Shown one piece after another: positions 37,263 through 46,666 of a stretch of 64,000 nt of DNA. The stretch comes from Planosporangium sp963837285 (GTDB lineage: Bacteria; Actinomycetota; Actinomycetes; Mycobacteriales; Micromonosporaceae). Within the stretch, counting starts at the first letter, position 1, and each line of letters opens with the position of its first letter. The position numbers and the translations under genes were made by a program. The stretch spans positions 620,001-684,000 of the forward strand of contig CAWIMS010000005.1 in the NCBI GenBank assembly GCA_963837285.1, written 5' to 3'. The notes under the pieces were generated by a model. The model searched no databases, was not told the DNA's origin, and was given only the letters and a program-made list of their open reading frames with translations.

Positions 37263-39944
37263 ATGAGCGCCCCGACAAGCGGCTCCGACCCGGGCCGCCA
37301 CGATCAACCACAATCACCAGATACGCCTCCCCCGACCGGAGACCGGGAGTTGCGGGCCAGCGACAGTGACCGCATCTACCAGGCCGCCGGCAACCAGTTC
37401 ATCTTCGAGCGTCACCAGCATCGCCCGCCGGCCGCCGTCGTGAACACCCTCATCCGAGCCCCCAGAGCGTTCACCGGTCGCCTCGAAGAGGTCGAGTCGA
37501 TCATCACCGCGGTGGCCGAGTCGGCACAACGGGACGTCGCGATGGCTGTCCACACCATCGACGGCATGGCGGGCGTCGGCAAGACGGCTCTGGCGTTGCA
37601 CGTCGCGCACCTGCTGGCGCCGTTCTTCCCCGACGGCCAGTTCTTCCTGGGGCTGCGCGGGCACACGCCCGATGGCGATCCCGTCGAGCCGGCGGACGCT
37701 CTGACCGCCCTCCTTACCGCCGACGGGATGCATCCCAAGAACGTCAACGCCGATCTGGACCTTCGTGCCACCCAGTGGCGAGCGCGTATGGCAGGCAAGA
37801 AGGTCCTGCTCGTCATGGACGACGCTGTCGGCCACGGACAGGTCGATCCGCTACTGCCCGGAGCGCCCGGCTGCCTTGTACTGATCACCAGCCGCCGCAG
37901 GCTAACCGGTCTCAGCGCCCGTCACGCGACCGTCAACCTGGCTCTCGACGTCCTGTTGCCAACCGATGCCGAGGCCCTGTTCACGCGCCTGATTCGGCGC
38001 GACCTGGCCGGCAGCGAAATGGCGGCTGTGCCCGACGTGGTACGGCTGTGCGGATACCTTCCCCTCGCCATTTCGCTACTGGCCGCGAAGCTCAATCCTG
38101 AGCCGCGCTGGACGGTGAACGATCTACTCGACGAACTCGTCGCCACTCACGATCGATTGGTGCAGTTCCGTGGCGAGGATATCGCCGTCGAGGCGGCCTT
38201 CGAGATGTCGTACCGCAGTCTTCCCGCTGCCAGGCGCCAGTTCTTCCGGTGTCTGGGCCTGCATCCAGGCACTGACTTCGACGTTCACACCGCCGCCGCG
38301 CTGGACGACGTCACCCCGGCCCAGGCGCAAGAACACCTCGAAGCGCTCTACCAGGATCATCTCATCGACCAGCCGTTCTATGGCCGCTATCGAATGCACG
38401 ATCTCATCGGCGCTTATGCACATGCCCTCGCCGAGGCGGACAGACGCACGGACGGCAGGCAGGCGGTAGGGCGGTTGCTCCGCTACTACCAGCGCGCTGC
38501 CGCGCACGCCGGAAGCGTCATTCATCCGCACGCCGGCTCGCCGACAACGATCGGCCCCGACGCCGACGGCCCGGCCCTACCCGCGATGCGAAGCCCGCAC
38601 CACGCCGTGAGGTGGATCCGAGACGAGCTGACCAACCTGTTCGCGTGCATCGCGTACGCGAAAGACCACGGCGACCCCACCTTTGTCGACAGCGTGTCAG
38701 ACAATCTGGCGGTCTTCCTGCAACGCACCGGTCCGTGGTCACAGGCCATCGATCTTCACGACACCGCAGCTGCCATGGCAAGTGAGCGTGGAGATCTGGC
38801 CGCACAAGCGAGCGCTTTGCACAATCTCGGCGTGGTTCTCGCCAGAACCTGTGACTACGCCGGGGCGGCGGAAGTGCTGCATCAGGCGTTGGCCATTCTT
38901 CAGAAGGCCCCTGACCCTCGCGACGAAGGCCGTGTCCTCAACGAGTTGAGCACCGTACGGCGCCTGTGCGGACATTTCGCCGAGGCGGCGGACCTGGCGG
39001 AACAGGCGCTGTCTCTGAGCCGGCAGTACGATGACCGGTACGGTGTAGCCCGGACTCTCAATAACCTGGCGATAATTCGCTGGCTGATGGATGACTGCCC
39101 GTCCGCGGCGGAGGCATCGGTCAGTGCGTTGGCTATCTTCCGCGACCTTGACGATCGGCTCGGACAAGCCGACGCTCTTTTCCGTCTCGGCGTTGTCCGT
39201 CGCATGACCGACTACTACATCGACGCGTCTCGGGCGTTACACCAGGCCCACACTATCTACCAGGAACTCGGCGACCGGCTCGGACAGGCCAACACCGTGC
39301 ACAACCTTGGTGTCGTGGCGCAAATGACCGGCGATCCGCACGCGACACGCATCTTGCAGGAGGCTCTCGCGACGTACGAGGATCTCGGCGACCGACTCGG
39401 ACAGGCCAACGCCCTGAAGCATCTCGGCGCAATCTGGAGTCTGACCGGACCGGCCTCCGACGCCGACGAGATCCTCCGGCGCGCCATGGCCATGTACGGG
39501 GACGCCAATGACCGTCTCGGACAGGCTAGCGTGCTGCGACATCTCGGGACGGTCAGGCGTCTTGAGGCTGACACGGCCGGAGCGGTCGAGGCCTACGGCA
39601 ACGCTCTCCGCATCTTCCGCGAATTCGGCAACCGTCGCGGTCAAGCCGAGGTGCTCAACGAGATCGGCAGACTCTCTCTGGCGCAGGGCAAACCTTCGCA
39701 GGCGAAGGCACGCTATGAAAAGGCACGACGTCATGCCCGAGCCGCGGGTAGCCGCCTGGAGGAAGCACACGCCATCGCGGGTCTTGCGCTCTGCGCCGTG
39801 CGACAAGGCGACCGCGACAGAGCCACTCCCCAGTTGCGCCAGGCGGCCCACAAGTATCAGCAGATCGGCGGAGCGGCAGCTATTCAAGCCGCGGACAGGC
39901 TCCTGGCCCTCGCCGCACAGCCTCCCCCCGCGGCATCGGCATGA
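37263..39944 (+). CDS. NB-ARC/TPR (NLR-like STAND) protein with N-terminal YQAAGNQFI motif
   Basis: An 893-residue STAND ATPase. After a disordered N-terminus, residues 37-47 read RIYQAAGNQFI, closely like the C-terminal motif of the cyclase-like protein upstream. The NB-ARC domain has Walker A GMAGVGKT (101-108), Walker B KKVLLVMDD (179-187), sensor LVLITSRRR (205-213) and a GLPL-like GYLPLAISLLA (264-274). From about 480 to 880 there are TPR repeats built on NLGVVxxxTGD...LGDRLGQA. Such proteins oligomerise on a ligand and pass the signal to an effector through an N-terminal domain or motif. No effector domain is fused, so a separate effector is expected. ATG 37263 follows GGTGGA. Confidence 0.88.
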   Translation: MSAPTSGSDPGRHDQPQSPDTPPPTGDRELRASDSDRIYQAAGNQFIFERHQHRPPAAVVNTLIRAPRAFTGRLEEVESIITAVAESAQRDVAMAVHTIDGMAGVGKTALALHVAHLLAPFFPDGQFFLGLRGHTPDGDPVEPADALTALLTADGMHPKNVNADLDLRATQWRARMAGKKVLLVMDDAVGHGQVDPLLPGAPGCLVLITSRRRLTGLSARHATVNLALDVLLPTDAEALFTRLIRRDLAGSEMAAVPDVVRLCGYLPLAISLLAAKLNPEPRWTVNDLLDELVATHDRLVQFRGEDIAVEAAFEMSYRSLPAARRQFFRCLGLHPGTDFDVHTAAALDDVTPAQAQEHLEALYQDHLIDQPFYGRYRMHDLIGAYAHALAEADRRTDGRQAVGRLLRYYQRAAAHAGSVIHPHAGSPTTIGPDADGPALPAMRSPHHAVRWIRDELTNLFACIAYAKDHGDPTFVDSVSDNLAVFLQRTGPWSQAIDLHDTAAAMASERGDLAAQASALHNLGVVLARTCDYAGAAEVLHQALAILQKAPDPRDEGRVLNELSTVRRLCGHFAEAADLAEQALSLSRQYDDRYGVARTLNNLAIIRWLMDDCPSAAEASVSALAIFRDLDDRLGQADALFRLGVVRRMTDYYIDASRALHQAHTIYQELGDRLGQANTVHNLGVVAQMTGDPHATRILQEALATYEDLGDRLGQANALKHLGAIWSLTGPASDADEILRRAMAMYGDANDRLGQASVLRHLGTVRRLEADTAGAVEAYGNALRIFREFGNRRGQAEVLNEIGRLSLAQGKPSQAKARYEKARRHARAAGSRLEEAHAIAGLALCAVRQGDRDRATPQLRQAAHKYQQIGGAAAIQAADRLLALAAQPPPAASA

Positions 39945-41265
39945 CCTGGGGTCTGGTGGCCCGCAGCAGGACGGCGCCGGTCGCGAGCAGCGCCGCCGAA
40001 AGCAGCGGAGTCACCGGCACGACCACGAGGGTGGCGGTCCGGCCGGCGAGGATGCCACCGAACCCGACCGCGGAGAAGCCGAGCACGCCGACGGCGCACA
40101 GGACCATGCCGGTGGCGGCGCCCGCGGTCCGCCGCCGGGCGGTGGGACGATCATCGGGTACCCGAGCCGGCCGCGGCCGGTCAGCGCGGCGGAACGCCAG
40201 GACGAGTCCGGCGGTGCACAGCCCGAGCACGGCGATCCACAGTGGACGCAGCAGCCACCAGTCGAGCGAGCCGACGGCCGGCTGGGTCAGCCCGAGGGCG
40301 ACCGTCGCGGCGGTGGTCGCGAACAGCGCGGTGAGATGCCACAGGAACGCGGTCATCGCTAGCCCGTTCGCCGTGACGACGCCGCGCCACACCCGCGGTC
40401 GGCGCAGCCAGCGGGACACCGGCGCGCGCAGCAGCGTCACCAGGCCGATCAGCCACACCGAGTGGGTGACCAGGGCGAACGTCGGCGGCGACAGGTTCGA
40501 CACCCGGTCGCCGGGCAGCCCGACCATGGACACCGGGTACGGGCCGTACGCGGTCAGCGCCACGGTCGCGGCCAGGCCGGCGCCGACGAACCCGGCCGCG
40601 ATCGGGCGGGTCAGCCGACCGTCCGCGTACAGGAAGCCGACCTGGTGCACCGCGAGCCAGACCAGCGCCACGTTCAGGTACGCGATGTCCCGCACGCCCG
40701 CACCGAAGCGCAGCGCGTCGACCAGGCCGGCCCCGGCGACCAGCGTCGCGGGTACCGCCCAGGCCAGGCGTCCGCAGCGCCGGTGCAGGCGCAGCATGGC
40801 CGGTGCCAGCGCCACCACGCCGAGGTACACGCCGACGAACCACAGCGGCTGGGCCACGGTCCGGGTGGCCATCCGGATCACACCCCGGTCGTGGCCGGTG
40901 AGCTCGACGGCCAGCGCGAGCGCCAGCCAGACCGCGACGAACACGGCGGTCGGCCGCAGCAGCCGGGCGGCACGGGACCGGACGAAGTCGGCGTAGCCGC
41001 CGCCCCGACGCTGGACCGACGGCAGGGCGTTGGCGTGGGAGAACCCGCCGACCAGGAAGAATACCGGCATCACCTGGAGTAGCCAGGTGAGCGGACGCAG
41101 TACGGGCACCACGGCGAGCAGGTTCGTCGCGCGTACCGTGCCGTCCGGACCGACCAGGACGACCGCCATCATCCAGTGGCCGACGATCACCACGCCCAGC
41201 GAGAGGACGCGGAGCAGATCGACGTACTGGTTCCGCTGTTTCGCAGCACCAACAGCACTGTTCAT
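39880..41265 (-). CDS. Acyltransferase-3-family membrane protein
   Basis: A 461-residue integral membrane protein with about ten helices. The start QRNQYVDLLRVLSLGVVIVG has the R-x-DxLRxLSLxxVIxxH pattern of acyltransferase-3/OafA-like enzymes, with the conserved His in VGHWMM. Such proteins move acyl groups onto exported sugars or lipids. The ATG at 41265 has GAGG upstream; a GTG at 41280 is possible. The 3' end overlaps the end of the convergent NB-ARC gene by 65 bp. Confidence 0.8.
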   Translation of the reverse strand: MNSAVGAAKQRNQYVDLLRVLSLGVVIVGHWMMAVVLVGPDGTVRATNLLAVVPVLRPLTWLLQVMPVFFLVGGFSHANALPSVQRRGGGYADFVRSRAARLLRPTAVFVAVWLALALAVELTGHDRGVIRMATRTVAQPLWFVGVYLGVVALAPAMLRLHRRCGRLAWAVPATLVAGAGLVDALRFGAGVRDIAYLNVALVWLAVHQVGFLYADGRLTRPIAAGFVGAGLAATVALTAYGPYPVSMVGLPGDRVSNLSPPTFALVTHSVWLIGLVTLLRAPVSRWLRRPRVWRGVVTANGLAMTAFLWHLTALFATTAATVALGLTQPAVGSLDWWLLRPLWIAVLGLCTAGLVLAFRRADRPRPARVPDDRPTARRRTAGAATGMVLCAVGVLGFSAVGFGGILAGRTATLVVVPVTPLLSAALLATGAVLLRATRPQVMPMPRGEAVRRGPGACPRLE

Positions 41266-41447
41266 GGCCGCCAGCCTCACGGGCGGCGGGCGGTGACGGA
41301 TCCGTGCCGGTACTCAACAGGCAGTAAGTAGCTGACACACCATTTCCGCCGGCCGGCCCGTGGAAGGTGTGAGCGGTGGGAAGCTCTGCTTGACTGGGAG
41401 GCCCCGGGCACATGCGGGCGCCCGACGCGCGAGGATGCGAGGAAGCG

Positions 41448-43289
41448 ATGGCCGACGTTGAGCTTGTGCTGGACGCAGTCGGGTTGAGCAACCCCAGGGT
41501 TCGCGACTACGTGCGGTACTGGGCCGAGCTCACCGGCGCTGAACGAGTCGAGGTCGTCAGCGCGTCGGACGACGCGCGGCTGATCCAGGAGTCCCTCGAC
41601 GCCGGTGAGATCGCCCCGGCCGGCACGGGCCTGTACTACGCACGCAGCTACTACAAGGACACCGCCCGCTCCGAGGAGCGGACCATCGTCGCCACCCACG
41701 ATCCGGCCGACGCCGGCGTCTACAACAACTGGCGCCCCGCCCCCGAGATGCGCGAGCTGCTGGAGGAGCGGATGCGGGGCGCGTCGGCGGGCAAGACGAT
41801 GTACGTGGTGCCGTACCTGATGGCGGCGCCCGGCTCACCGTTGGAGGCGTACGCCGCGGGCGTCGAGCTCACGGATCACCGCACCGTGGTACTGCACATG
41901 ATCAGGATGGCCCGGGTGGGCGTCGAGTACGTCGAGAACCTCGCCGATCCGAACAGTTTCGTCCGTGGCGTGCACGTCACCGGCGATCTGGAGAACCTCG
42001 GGCAGGGTACGGCCGACGACCAGCGGTACTTCGTCACGCTTGCCGATGAGCGCACCATCCTGCACTTCGGGTCGGCCTACGGTGGCAACGCCCTGCTCGG
42101 CAAGATCGCCCACGGGCTCCGGCTGGCGGCCTACGACGGCTGGGCGTCGGGGACGTTCCTCGCCGAGCAGTTCATGCTCATCGGCATCACCGACACGCAG
42201 ACCGGCCGGAAATACCACATCTGCGGCGGTTTCCCGAGCGCGTCCGGCAAGACGAATCTCGCGATGATGCTCCCGCCCGACGCGCTGGGAACGCGTTACC
42301 AGGTCTCGTTCTACGGCGACGACATCGCCTGGCTGTGGGTCGACCCGGACGACGGCCGGCTGTACGCGATGAACCCGGAGTACGGCGTGTTCGGGGTCGC
42401 CAAGGACACCAACGAGATCACCAACCCGACGGCGCTGCATTCGGTGGACGACGGCACCGGGACCCTGTTCACCAACGTGGCCTACAACGAGATCACCCAC
42501 GAGGTGTGGTGGGAGGGCAGGACCCCGGAGCCGCCCGCCGACGTCACCGGGTGGCGTGACTGGAAGGGCAACCTGATCTCCGAGCGGCAGGAGGGAGACG
42601 ACGAACCGTGGTCGCACCCGAACAGCCGGTTCACCACGGCGCTCCCCAACGTGCCCAACATCGCCGCCGACTTCGCGGATCCGCACGGCGTCCCGATCGA
42701 CGCCATCATCTTCGGCGGCCGTACCAGTGACCGGGAGCCGCTCATCCGCGCCATCACCGACCTGGCGGAGGGTGTGTACGACGGCCTCACGCTCGGCGCC
42801 GAGGCGACCTACGCCGCCGAGGGTGTCGACGAGGTGCTGCGCTACGACCCGATGTCGATGCGGCCGTTCCTGTCGTACCCGGAAGGCGCCTACGCCGCGC
42901 ACTGGCTGAAGATCGTCGGTGCGGCGCGCGAGACGCCGATCTTCGCGCACGTGAACTGGTTCCAGCGAGACCACGAGGACGGCCACTACCTGTGGCCCGG
43001 GTACCGTGAAAACCTGCGGCCGCTGCTGTGGCTCGTACAACTGGCGAACGGCGAGGTGACCGGCCACCGGACACCTGTGGGCATCCTCCCGACGAAGGAC
43101 GAGCTGAACCTCGACGGCGTCGACATCACGCCCCAGGACCTGGACACGATCCTGTCCATCGATGTCGAGCGGTGGCGCCGCGAGATGGGGCATCGCGAGC
43201 AGCACCTCGCCGAGTTCGGCGGCCTGCCCGAGGAGATCTGGGCGGTCCACCGGCGGATCGCGGCAGCCCTGGGTCCGGACGGGGACTGA
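41448..43289 (+). CDS. pckG: GTP-type phosphoenolpyruvate carboxykinase, divergent
   Basis: A 613-residue enzyme with the whole GTP-PEPCK order: an N-terminal substrate-binding block (AGVYNNWRPAPEMRELLEER), GKTMYVVPYLMAAPGSP, YGGNALLGKIAHGLRLAAYD, then the kinase-1a P-loop GGFPSASGKTNLAMML and metal site YGDDIAWLWVD, FGVAKDTNEITNP and a C-terminal GTP lid region. It converts oxaloacetate and GTP to PEP in gluconeogenesis. The P-loop Cys typical of this class (FPSACGKTN) is Ser266 here. ATG 41448 follows GAGGAA. The gene symbol is by family; this may be a paralog of the housekeeping copy. Confidence 0.85.
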   Translation: MADVELVLDAVGLSNPRVRDYVRYWAELTGAERVEVVSASDDARLIQESLDAGEIAPAGTGLYYARSYYKDTARSEERTIVATHDPADAGVYNNWRPAPEMRELLEERMRGASAGKTMYVVPYLMAAPGSPLEAYAAGVELTDHRTVVLHMIRMARVGVEYVENLADPNSFVRGVHVTGDLENLGQGTADDQRYFVTLADERTILHFGSAYGGNALLGKIAHGLRLAAYDGWASGTFLAEQFMLIGITDTQTGRKYHICGGFPSASGKTNLAMMLPPDALGTRYQVSFYGDDIAWLWVDPDDGRLYAMNPEYGVFGVAKDTNEITNPTALHSVDDGTGTLFTNVAYNEITHEVWWEGRTPEPPADVTGWRDWKGNLISERQEGDDEPWSHPNSRFTTALPNVPNIAADFADPHGVPIDAIIFGGRTSDREPLIRAITDLAEGVYDGLTLGAEATYAAEGVDEVLRYDPMSMRPFLSYPEGAYAAHWLKIVGAARETPIFAHVNWFQRDHEDGHYLWPGYRENLRPLLWLVQLANGEVTGHRTPVGILPTKDELNLDGVDITPQDLDTILSIDVERWRREMGHREQHLAEFGGLPEEIWAVHRRIAAALGPDGD

Positions 43290-43295
43290 CCGACG

Positions 43296-43496
43296 CTACG
43301 GCTCCTCGCCGGGCGCCGCCACCAGGTCGGACCGGTCCACGCCCAGCTCGGCCAGCAACTGCCCGACCGCGGCGGCCGACAGCGGCTCGTACACCTCGTC
43401 GCCTACCTGGACGCGGTACCAGTACCGGCGTCCGGCGGATACCGCCTCAACGCGCACCGACCCGTCCGGGGTCTGCGTCGCGCCTTCGATCAGCAT
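43296..43496 (-). CDS. Small hypothetical protein (66 residues)
   Basis: MLIEGATQTPDGSVRVEAVS then RYWYRVQVGDEVYEPLSAAA and LLAELGVDRSDLVAA: three beta strands followed by a helix, probably a small folded domain. No family recognised. It is convergent with the PEPCK gene (6-bp gap). Confidence 0.5.
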   Translation of the reverse strand: MLIEGATQTPDGSVRVEAVSAGRRYWYRVQVGDEVYEPLSAAAVGQLLAELGVDRSDLVAAPGEEP

Positions 43497-43575
43497 GACA
43501 CGACGCTAACCCGGCGGGTCACGGCCGGCACAGGGCGCACCCGGAGCACGTCCTGACGCGCCTGTGCCGCCGCGA

Positions 43576-46413
43576 CTACCCGTACACCTCGAACTCGTAG
43601 ATCCGGGCGGCGCCGCCGCCGCTCTGCTCGGCCGTGATGACGTTGAGCCGGACGTACCGTCCGGTCGTGGACACGCCGTGTGTGCTCACGTTGCCGGTGT
43701 TGCCGCGGGCTTGGACGACGGTGGTCCACGTGCTGCCGTCACTGGACACCTGTATGTCGTAGTCGCGGGTGTTCCAGCTCGCGCTCTCCCCGCCGGCGCC
43801 GGCATGACGGATCGTGAAGGTCCGGATCGCGGCCATCGAGCCCAGGTCCACCCGCAACCACTTGCTGGACCCGAGCGAGCACCACTTGTCCGAGGTACCG
43901 CCGGAGACGCTGCCGTTGACCGCCTTCGCCGGTCCCTCGTTGGCGTTGCACGAGGAGTCGGCGGTGGCGGGCTTGTTCAGCGCGAGGTTCGTCGGGCCGG
44001 GTGGGGTCGAGCCGCTGTCGAAGGAGGGCGGCGCGTCCGCCGCGGCGCTGCCCCACGAGGTGTTGGCGGTCGTGCCGAGCGTGACGTCGATCGTGCCGCC
44101 ACCGGTGACGATCGATTCGGGCAGCCACGGCTTCGTCGACGTCGCGCCGTTGACCTTCAGACTTTGTACGTACGGCGCGTTGGTCGCCGCACCGGTCGCG
44201 TTGATCGTGATGGTCGGGCCGTTGCCGCGATGGATGACCACCTGGCTGAACAGCGGGCTGCCCAGCAGCAGCTCGGCACGGCCGGGCGTCAGCGGGTAGA
44301 GACCGATCGCGGCGAACACGTACCACGACGACATCGCACCGAGATCGTCCTGGCCGGGGATGCCGCCCGGACCGGCCGACCACAGCGTGTTGACCACCTG
44401 CCGGATGGTCGCCTGCGCCTTGTACGGCTGGCCGGCGAAGTCGTAGAGCCACGGCGACCCGATCGACGGCTCGTTGTCCAACTCGGAGTGGGTGCCGCCG
44501 GCCCCGGTCAACGCCCAGCTTCCGTCCGTGTTGTGGAAGAAGGCGTCCAGCCGGGTGACCGCCCTGGCGGTGCCGCCCATCTTGTCGAACAGGCCCTTGA
44601 CGTTGAACGGGACCATCCAGGTGTACTGTGCCGCGCTGCCCTCGGCGAAACCGTTGTCGCTGCCCGGGTTGAACGACCGCCACGTGCCGTTCGAGTTGCG
44701 CTCCTGGATGTACCCGGTGGCGGGGTTGAACGTGTTCTTCCAGTTCTGCGCCCGGCCGAGGAACTGGTCGGCCACGGTGGCGTTGCCCAGCCGGCGGGCG
44801 AGCTGGGAAATGCCGAAGTCGGCGGCGACGTCTTCGAGGGTCTCCCCCGGCCCGCCCCAGGCCACGCCGTCGGCCGGCACGTACCCGATGGACAGGTACT
44901 TGTCCAGCGACGGCCGTTCGCCGACGACCATCACGTTCCACCCGGTCATGCTGGTGTCCTCGGGTGTCACCGTGGTCGCGGCGTGCACCATCGACCCGAG
45001 CGCTCCGGCGGCGTCGAAGCCGGTGCCGCCGAACGCGTAGATGCTCGGCAATGCGGCGTGCGCCGGGTCACCGGTCATCACGTGGGTGCCGCCCTGGTTG
45101 TGGGTCCACCGGTCCCATCCGCCGTTGTTCTGGGTGGCCTGGTTGTACAGCGACTGCGCGATGTCGGCGCCGACGTCGGGGTACAGCAGTGTCACCAGTT
45201 GAAGCTGGTCGCGGTAGACGTCCCAACCGGAGAAGTTGGCGTACTGGGCGTGCTGCGACCCGGACACCGAGTGCACCCGCTGGTCCATCCCGGTGTACTG
45301 GCCACCCACGTCGCTGAACACGTTCGGGTGCAGCAGCGCGTGGTACAGCGCGGTGTAGAAGGTGGTGTTCTGCGCGCTGGTACCCCCGCTGATCTCGATG
45401 CGGCCGAGGGCGGCGTTCCACGCGTCGTGCGCGCGCTGGCGGACGGTGTCGAACGTGGTGCCCGACGGGTTCTCGGTGTCGAGGTTGGCCTGGGCGTTCG
45501 CCAGGCTCACGTACGAGATGCCGACCCGGACGCCAACGGTGCGGCCCTGGCTGGTGTCGAAGGTGACGTATCCGCCGGAGCCCCGCTGCGCCGGGGGCCA
45601 CCCGTCGGTGCCGTACGTCGTGCCGCCACTGGCGCTCGTGCCGCCCGGGGTCAGCGTGGTGTCACGCCAGGTGCCGGTGCTCGCGAACGGCCTGTCGAAC
45701 ACCGCGGCGAAGTACAGCGTGTAGTAGCTTCGCCGGCCGATGGCGTTGATGTACCCGCAGAAGTTCCCGCTGGTCACCGAGCCGCTGATGGTCCGGGTCG
45801 CGGTGTTGATGGTGGTCTGGGCGGCGCTGCTGCCGACCTCCGAGTTCGACGTGCGTACCAGCAGGGCGGCCGGCCCGCCGGCCGGGTAGGTGAACCGCCC
45901 CGACCCGGTCCGGGTGGTAGCCGTCAGCTCGACGTTCACCCCCGAGTCGAGCCCGACCCGGTAGTAGCCGGCGGTGGCGGTCTCGTTCGCGTGCGAGAAG
46001 TTGCTGGCGTACGTGGTGTCCGAGCTGTCGGCGGTGGGCGACGAGGTGACGCCCGCCGGGTACGGCAGGAACGGCACGTCTCCGGAGCCGCCGGCGCAGC
46101 CGGTGCCCGACATGTGGGTGAGGCTGAAGCCGCGGACCCGGGTGACGTTGTAGTCGTACCCGCCGGGCTGCGGGGTTCGGGTCTGGTTGCCACGGGTGTT
46201 TTCCGGGCTCCACTGCACCATCCCGAAGGGCGTGTCGGCGCCGGGGAACGTCTCCCCGCTGTTGGAGCTGCCGGTCAGTGTGTTGACCGTGGCGGCCGGG
46301 TCGGTGACGGCGGCCGTCGCTGTGGTGGCCGGCACGGCGACCGCGAGCGCCAGCCCGGTGGTGAGGCCGAGGCCGGCGGACAGGACCCGCCGGCGAGAGG
46401 TGTGTCCGCGCAT
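43576..46413 (-). CDS. Secreted GH92 alpha-mannosidase with C-terminal CBM32
   Basis: A 945-residue protein. Residues 1-35 are a signal peptide with twin Arg (RRRVLSAGLGLTTGLALA). Residues about 36-270 form the GH92 N-terminal beta domain (GSSNSGETFPGADTPFGMVQ; GFSLTHMSGTGC). The catalytic (alpha/alpha)6 domain follows, with NFSGWDVYRDQLQLVTLLYP and the metal/acid segment GIPGQDDLGAMSSWYVFAAI. The last about 145 residues (NLALNKPATADSS to IYEFEVYG) are an F5/8-type carbohydrate-binding module. It removes alpha-mannose from N-glycans or mannans outside the cell, with calcium. First gene left of a divergent glycosidase locus. Confidence 0.93.
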   Translation of the reverse strand: MRGHTSRRRVLSAGLGLTTGLALAVAVPATTATAAVTDPAATVNTLTGSSNSGETFPGADTPFGMVQWSPENTRGNQTRTPQPGGYDYNVTRVRGFSLTHMSGTGCAGGSGDVPFLPYPAGVTSSPTADSSDTTYASNFSHANETATAGYYRVGLDSGVNVELTATTRTGSGRFTYPAGGPAALLVRTSNSEVGSSAAQTTINTATRTISGSVTSGNFCGYINAIGRRSYYTLYFAAVFDRPFASTGTWRDTTLTPGGTSASGGTTYGTDGWPPAQRGSGGYVTFDTSQGRTVGVRVGISYVSLANAQANLDTENPSGTTFDTVRQRAHDAWNAALGRIEISGGTSAQNTTFYTALYHALLHPNVFSDVGGQYTGMDQRVHSVSGSQHAQYANFSGWDVYRDQLQLVTLLYPDVGADIAQSLYNQATQNNGGWDRWTHNQGGTHVMTGDPAHAALPSIYAFGGTGFDAAGALGSMVHAATTVTPEDTSMTGWNVMVVGERPSLDKYLSIGYVPADGVAWGGPGETLEDVAADFGISQLARRLGNATVADQFLGRAQNWKNTFNPATGYIQERNSNGTWRSFNPGSDNGFAEGSAAQYTWMVPFNVKGLFDKMGGTARAVTRLDAFFHNTDGSWALTGAGGTHSELDNEPSIGSPWLYDFAGQPYKAQATIRQVVNTLWSAGPGGIPGQDDLGAMSSWYVFAAIGLYPLTPGRAELLLGSPLFSQVVIHRGNGPTITINATGAATNAPYVQSLKVNGATSTKPWLPESIVTGGGTIDVTLGTTANTSWGSAAADAPPSFDSGSTPPGPTNLALNKPATADSSCNANEGPAKAVNGSVSGGTSDKWCSLGSSKWLRVDLGSMAAIRTFTIRHAGAGGESASWNTRDYDIQVSSDGSTWTTVVQARGNTGNVSTHGVSTTGRYVRLNVITAEQSGGGAARIYEFEVYG

Positions 46414-46452
46414 GGGGCTGACCCGCTTCCTGGCATCCGGCGAGAGAAGCTT

Positions 46453-46494
46453 GACAACGTTGTCTGAGCATAATCAATGATGTACATCGATGTA
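46453..46494. promoter_or_regulatory. Palindromic operators upstream of the GH92 gene
   Basis: GACAACGTTGTC (46453-46464) and TACATCGATGTA (46483-46494) are two perfect 12-bp palindromes 40-80 bp before the GH92 start. The first has the LacI-family centre AACGTT. The core ACATCGATG recurs at 48388, before the GH29-like gene. They suggest sugar-responsive repression; no LacI gene is in the window. Confidence 0.45.
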
Positions 46495-46532
46495 AAGCAT
46501 CCGGAAATCCGGACTCCGACGACGCCACCAAG

Positions 46533-46605
46533 ATCGGCACAACTTCCGGGAAATTGTGGCCTCAGGCACCCATTGAGGCAACAACTTCCCGGAAGTTGTG
46601 CCGAT
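46533..46605. repeat. Near-perfect 32-bp inverted repeat with 9-nt loop
   Basis: Arms 46533-46564 and 46574-46605 pair over 32 bp with two mismatches around a 9-nt loop. It lies between the divergent GH92 gene and the 46667 membrane gene. The stem and loop lengths are the same as in the repeat at 32953-33025, although the sequence differs. Confidence 0.85.
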
Positions 46606-46666
46606 GGGGCGGGCAACACGTCGGCGTCGATTGTGGACACTGGGCCGGCATCGATACGATCGCCGC

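Noticed and set aside
43564..46467. A plus-strand frame of nearly 1000 codons opposite the GH92 gene
   Set aside because: It is Val/Arg/Gly-rich antisense sequence; GH92 and CBM32 motifs are clear on the minus strand.
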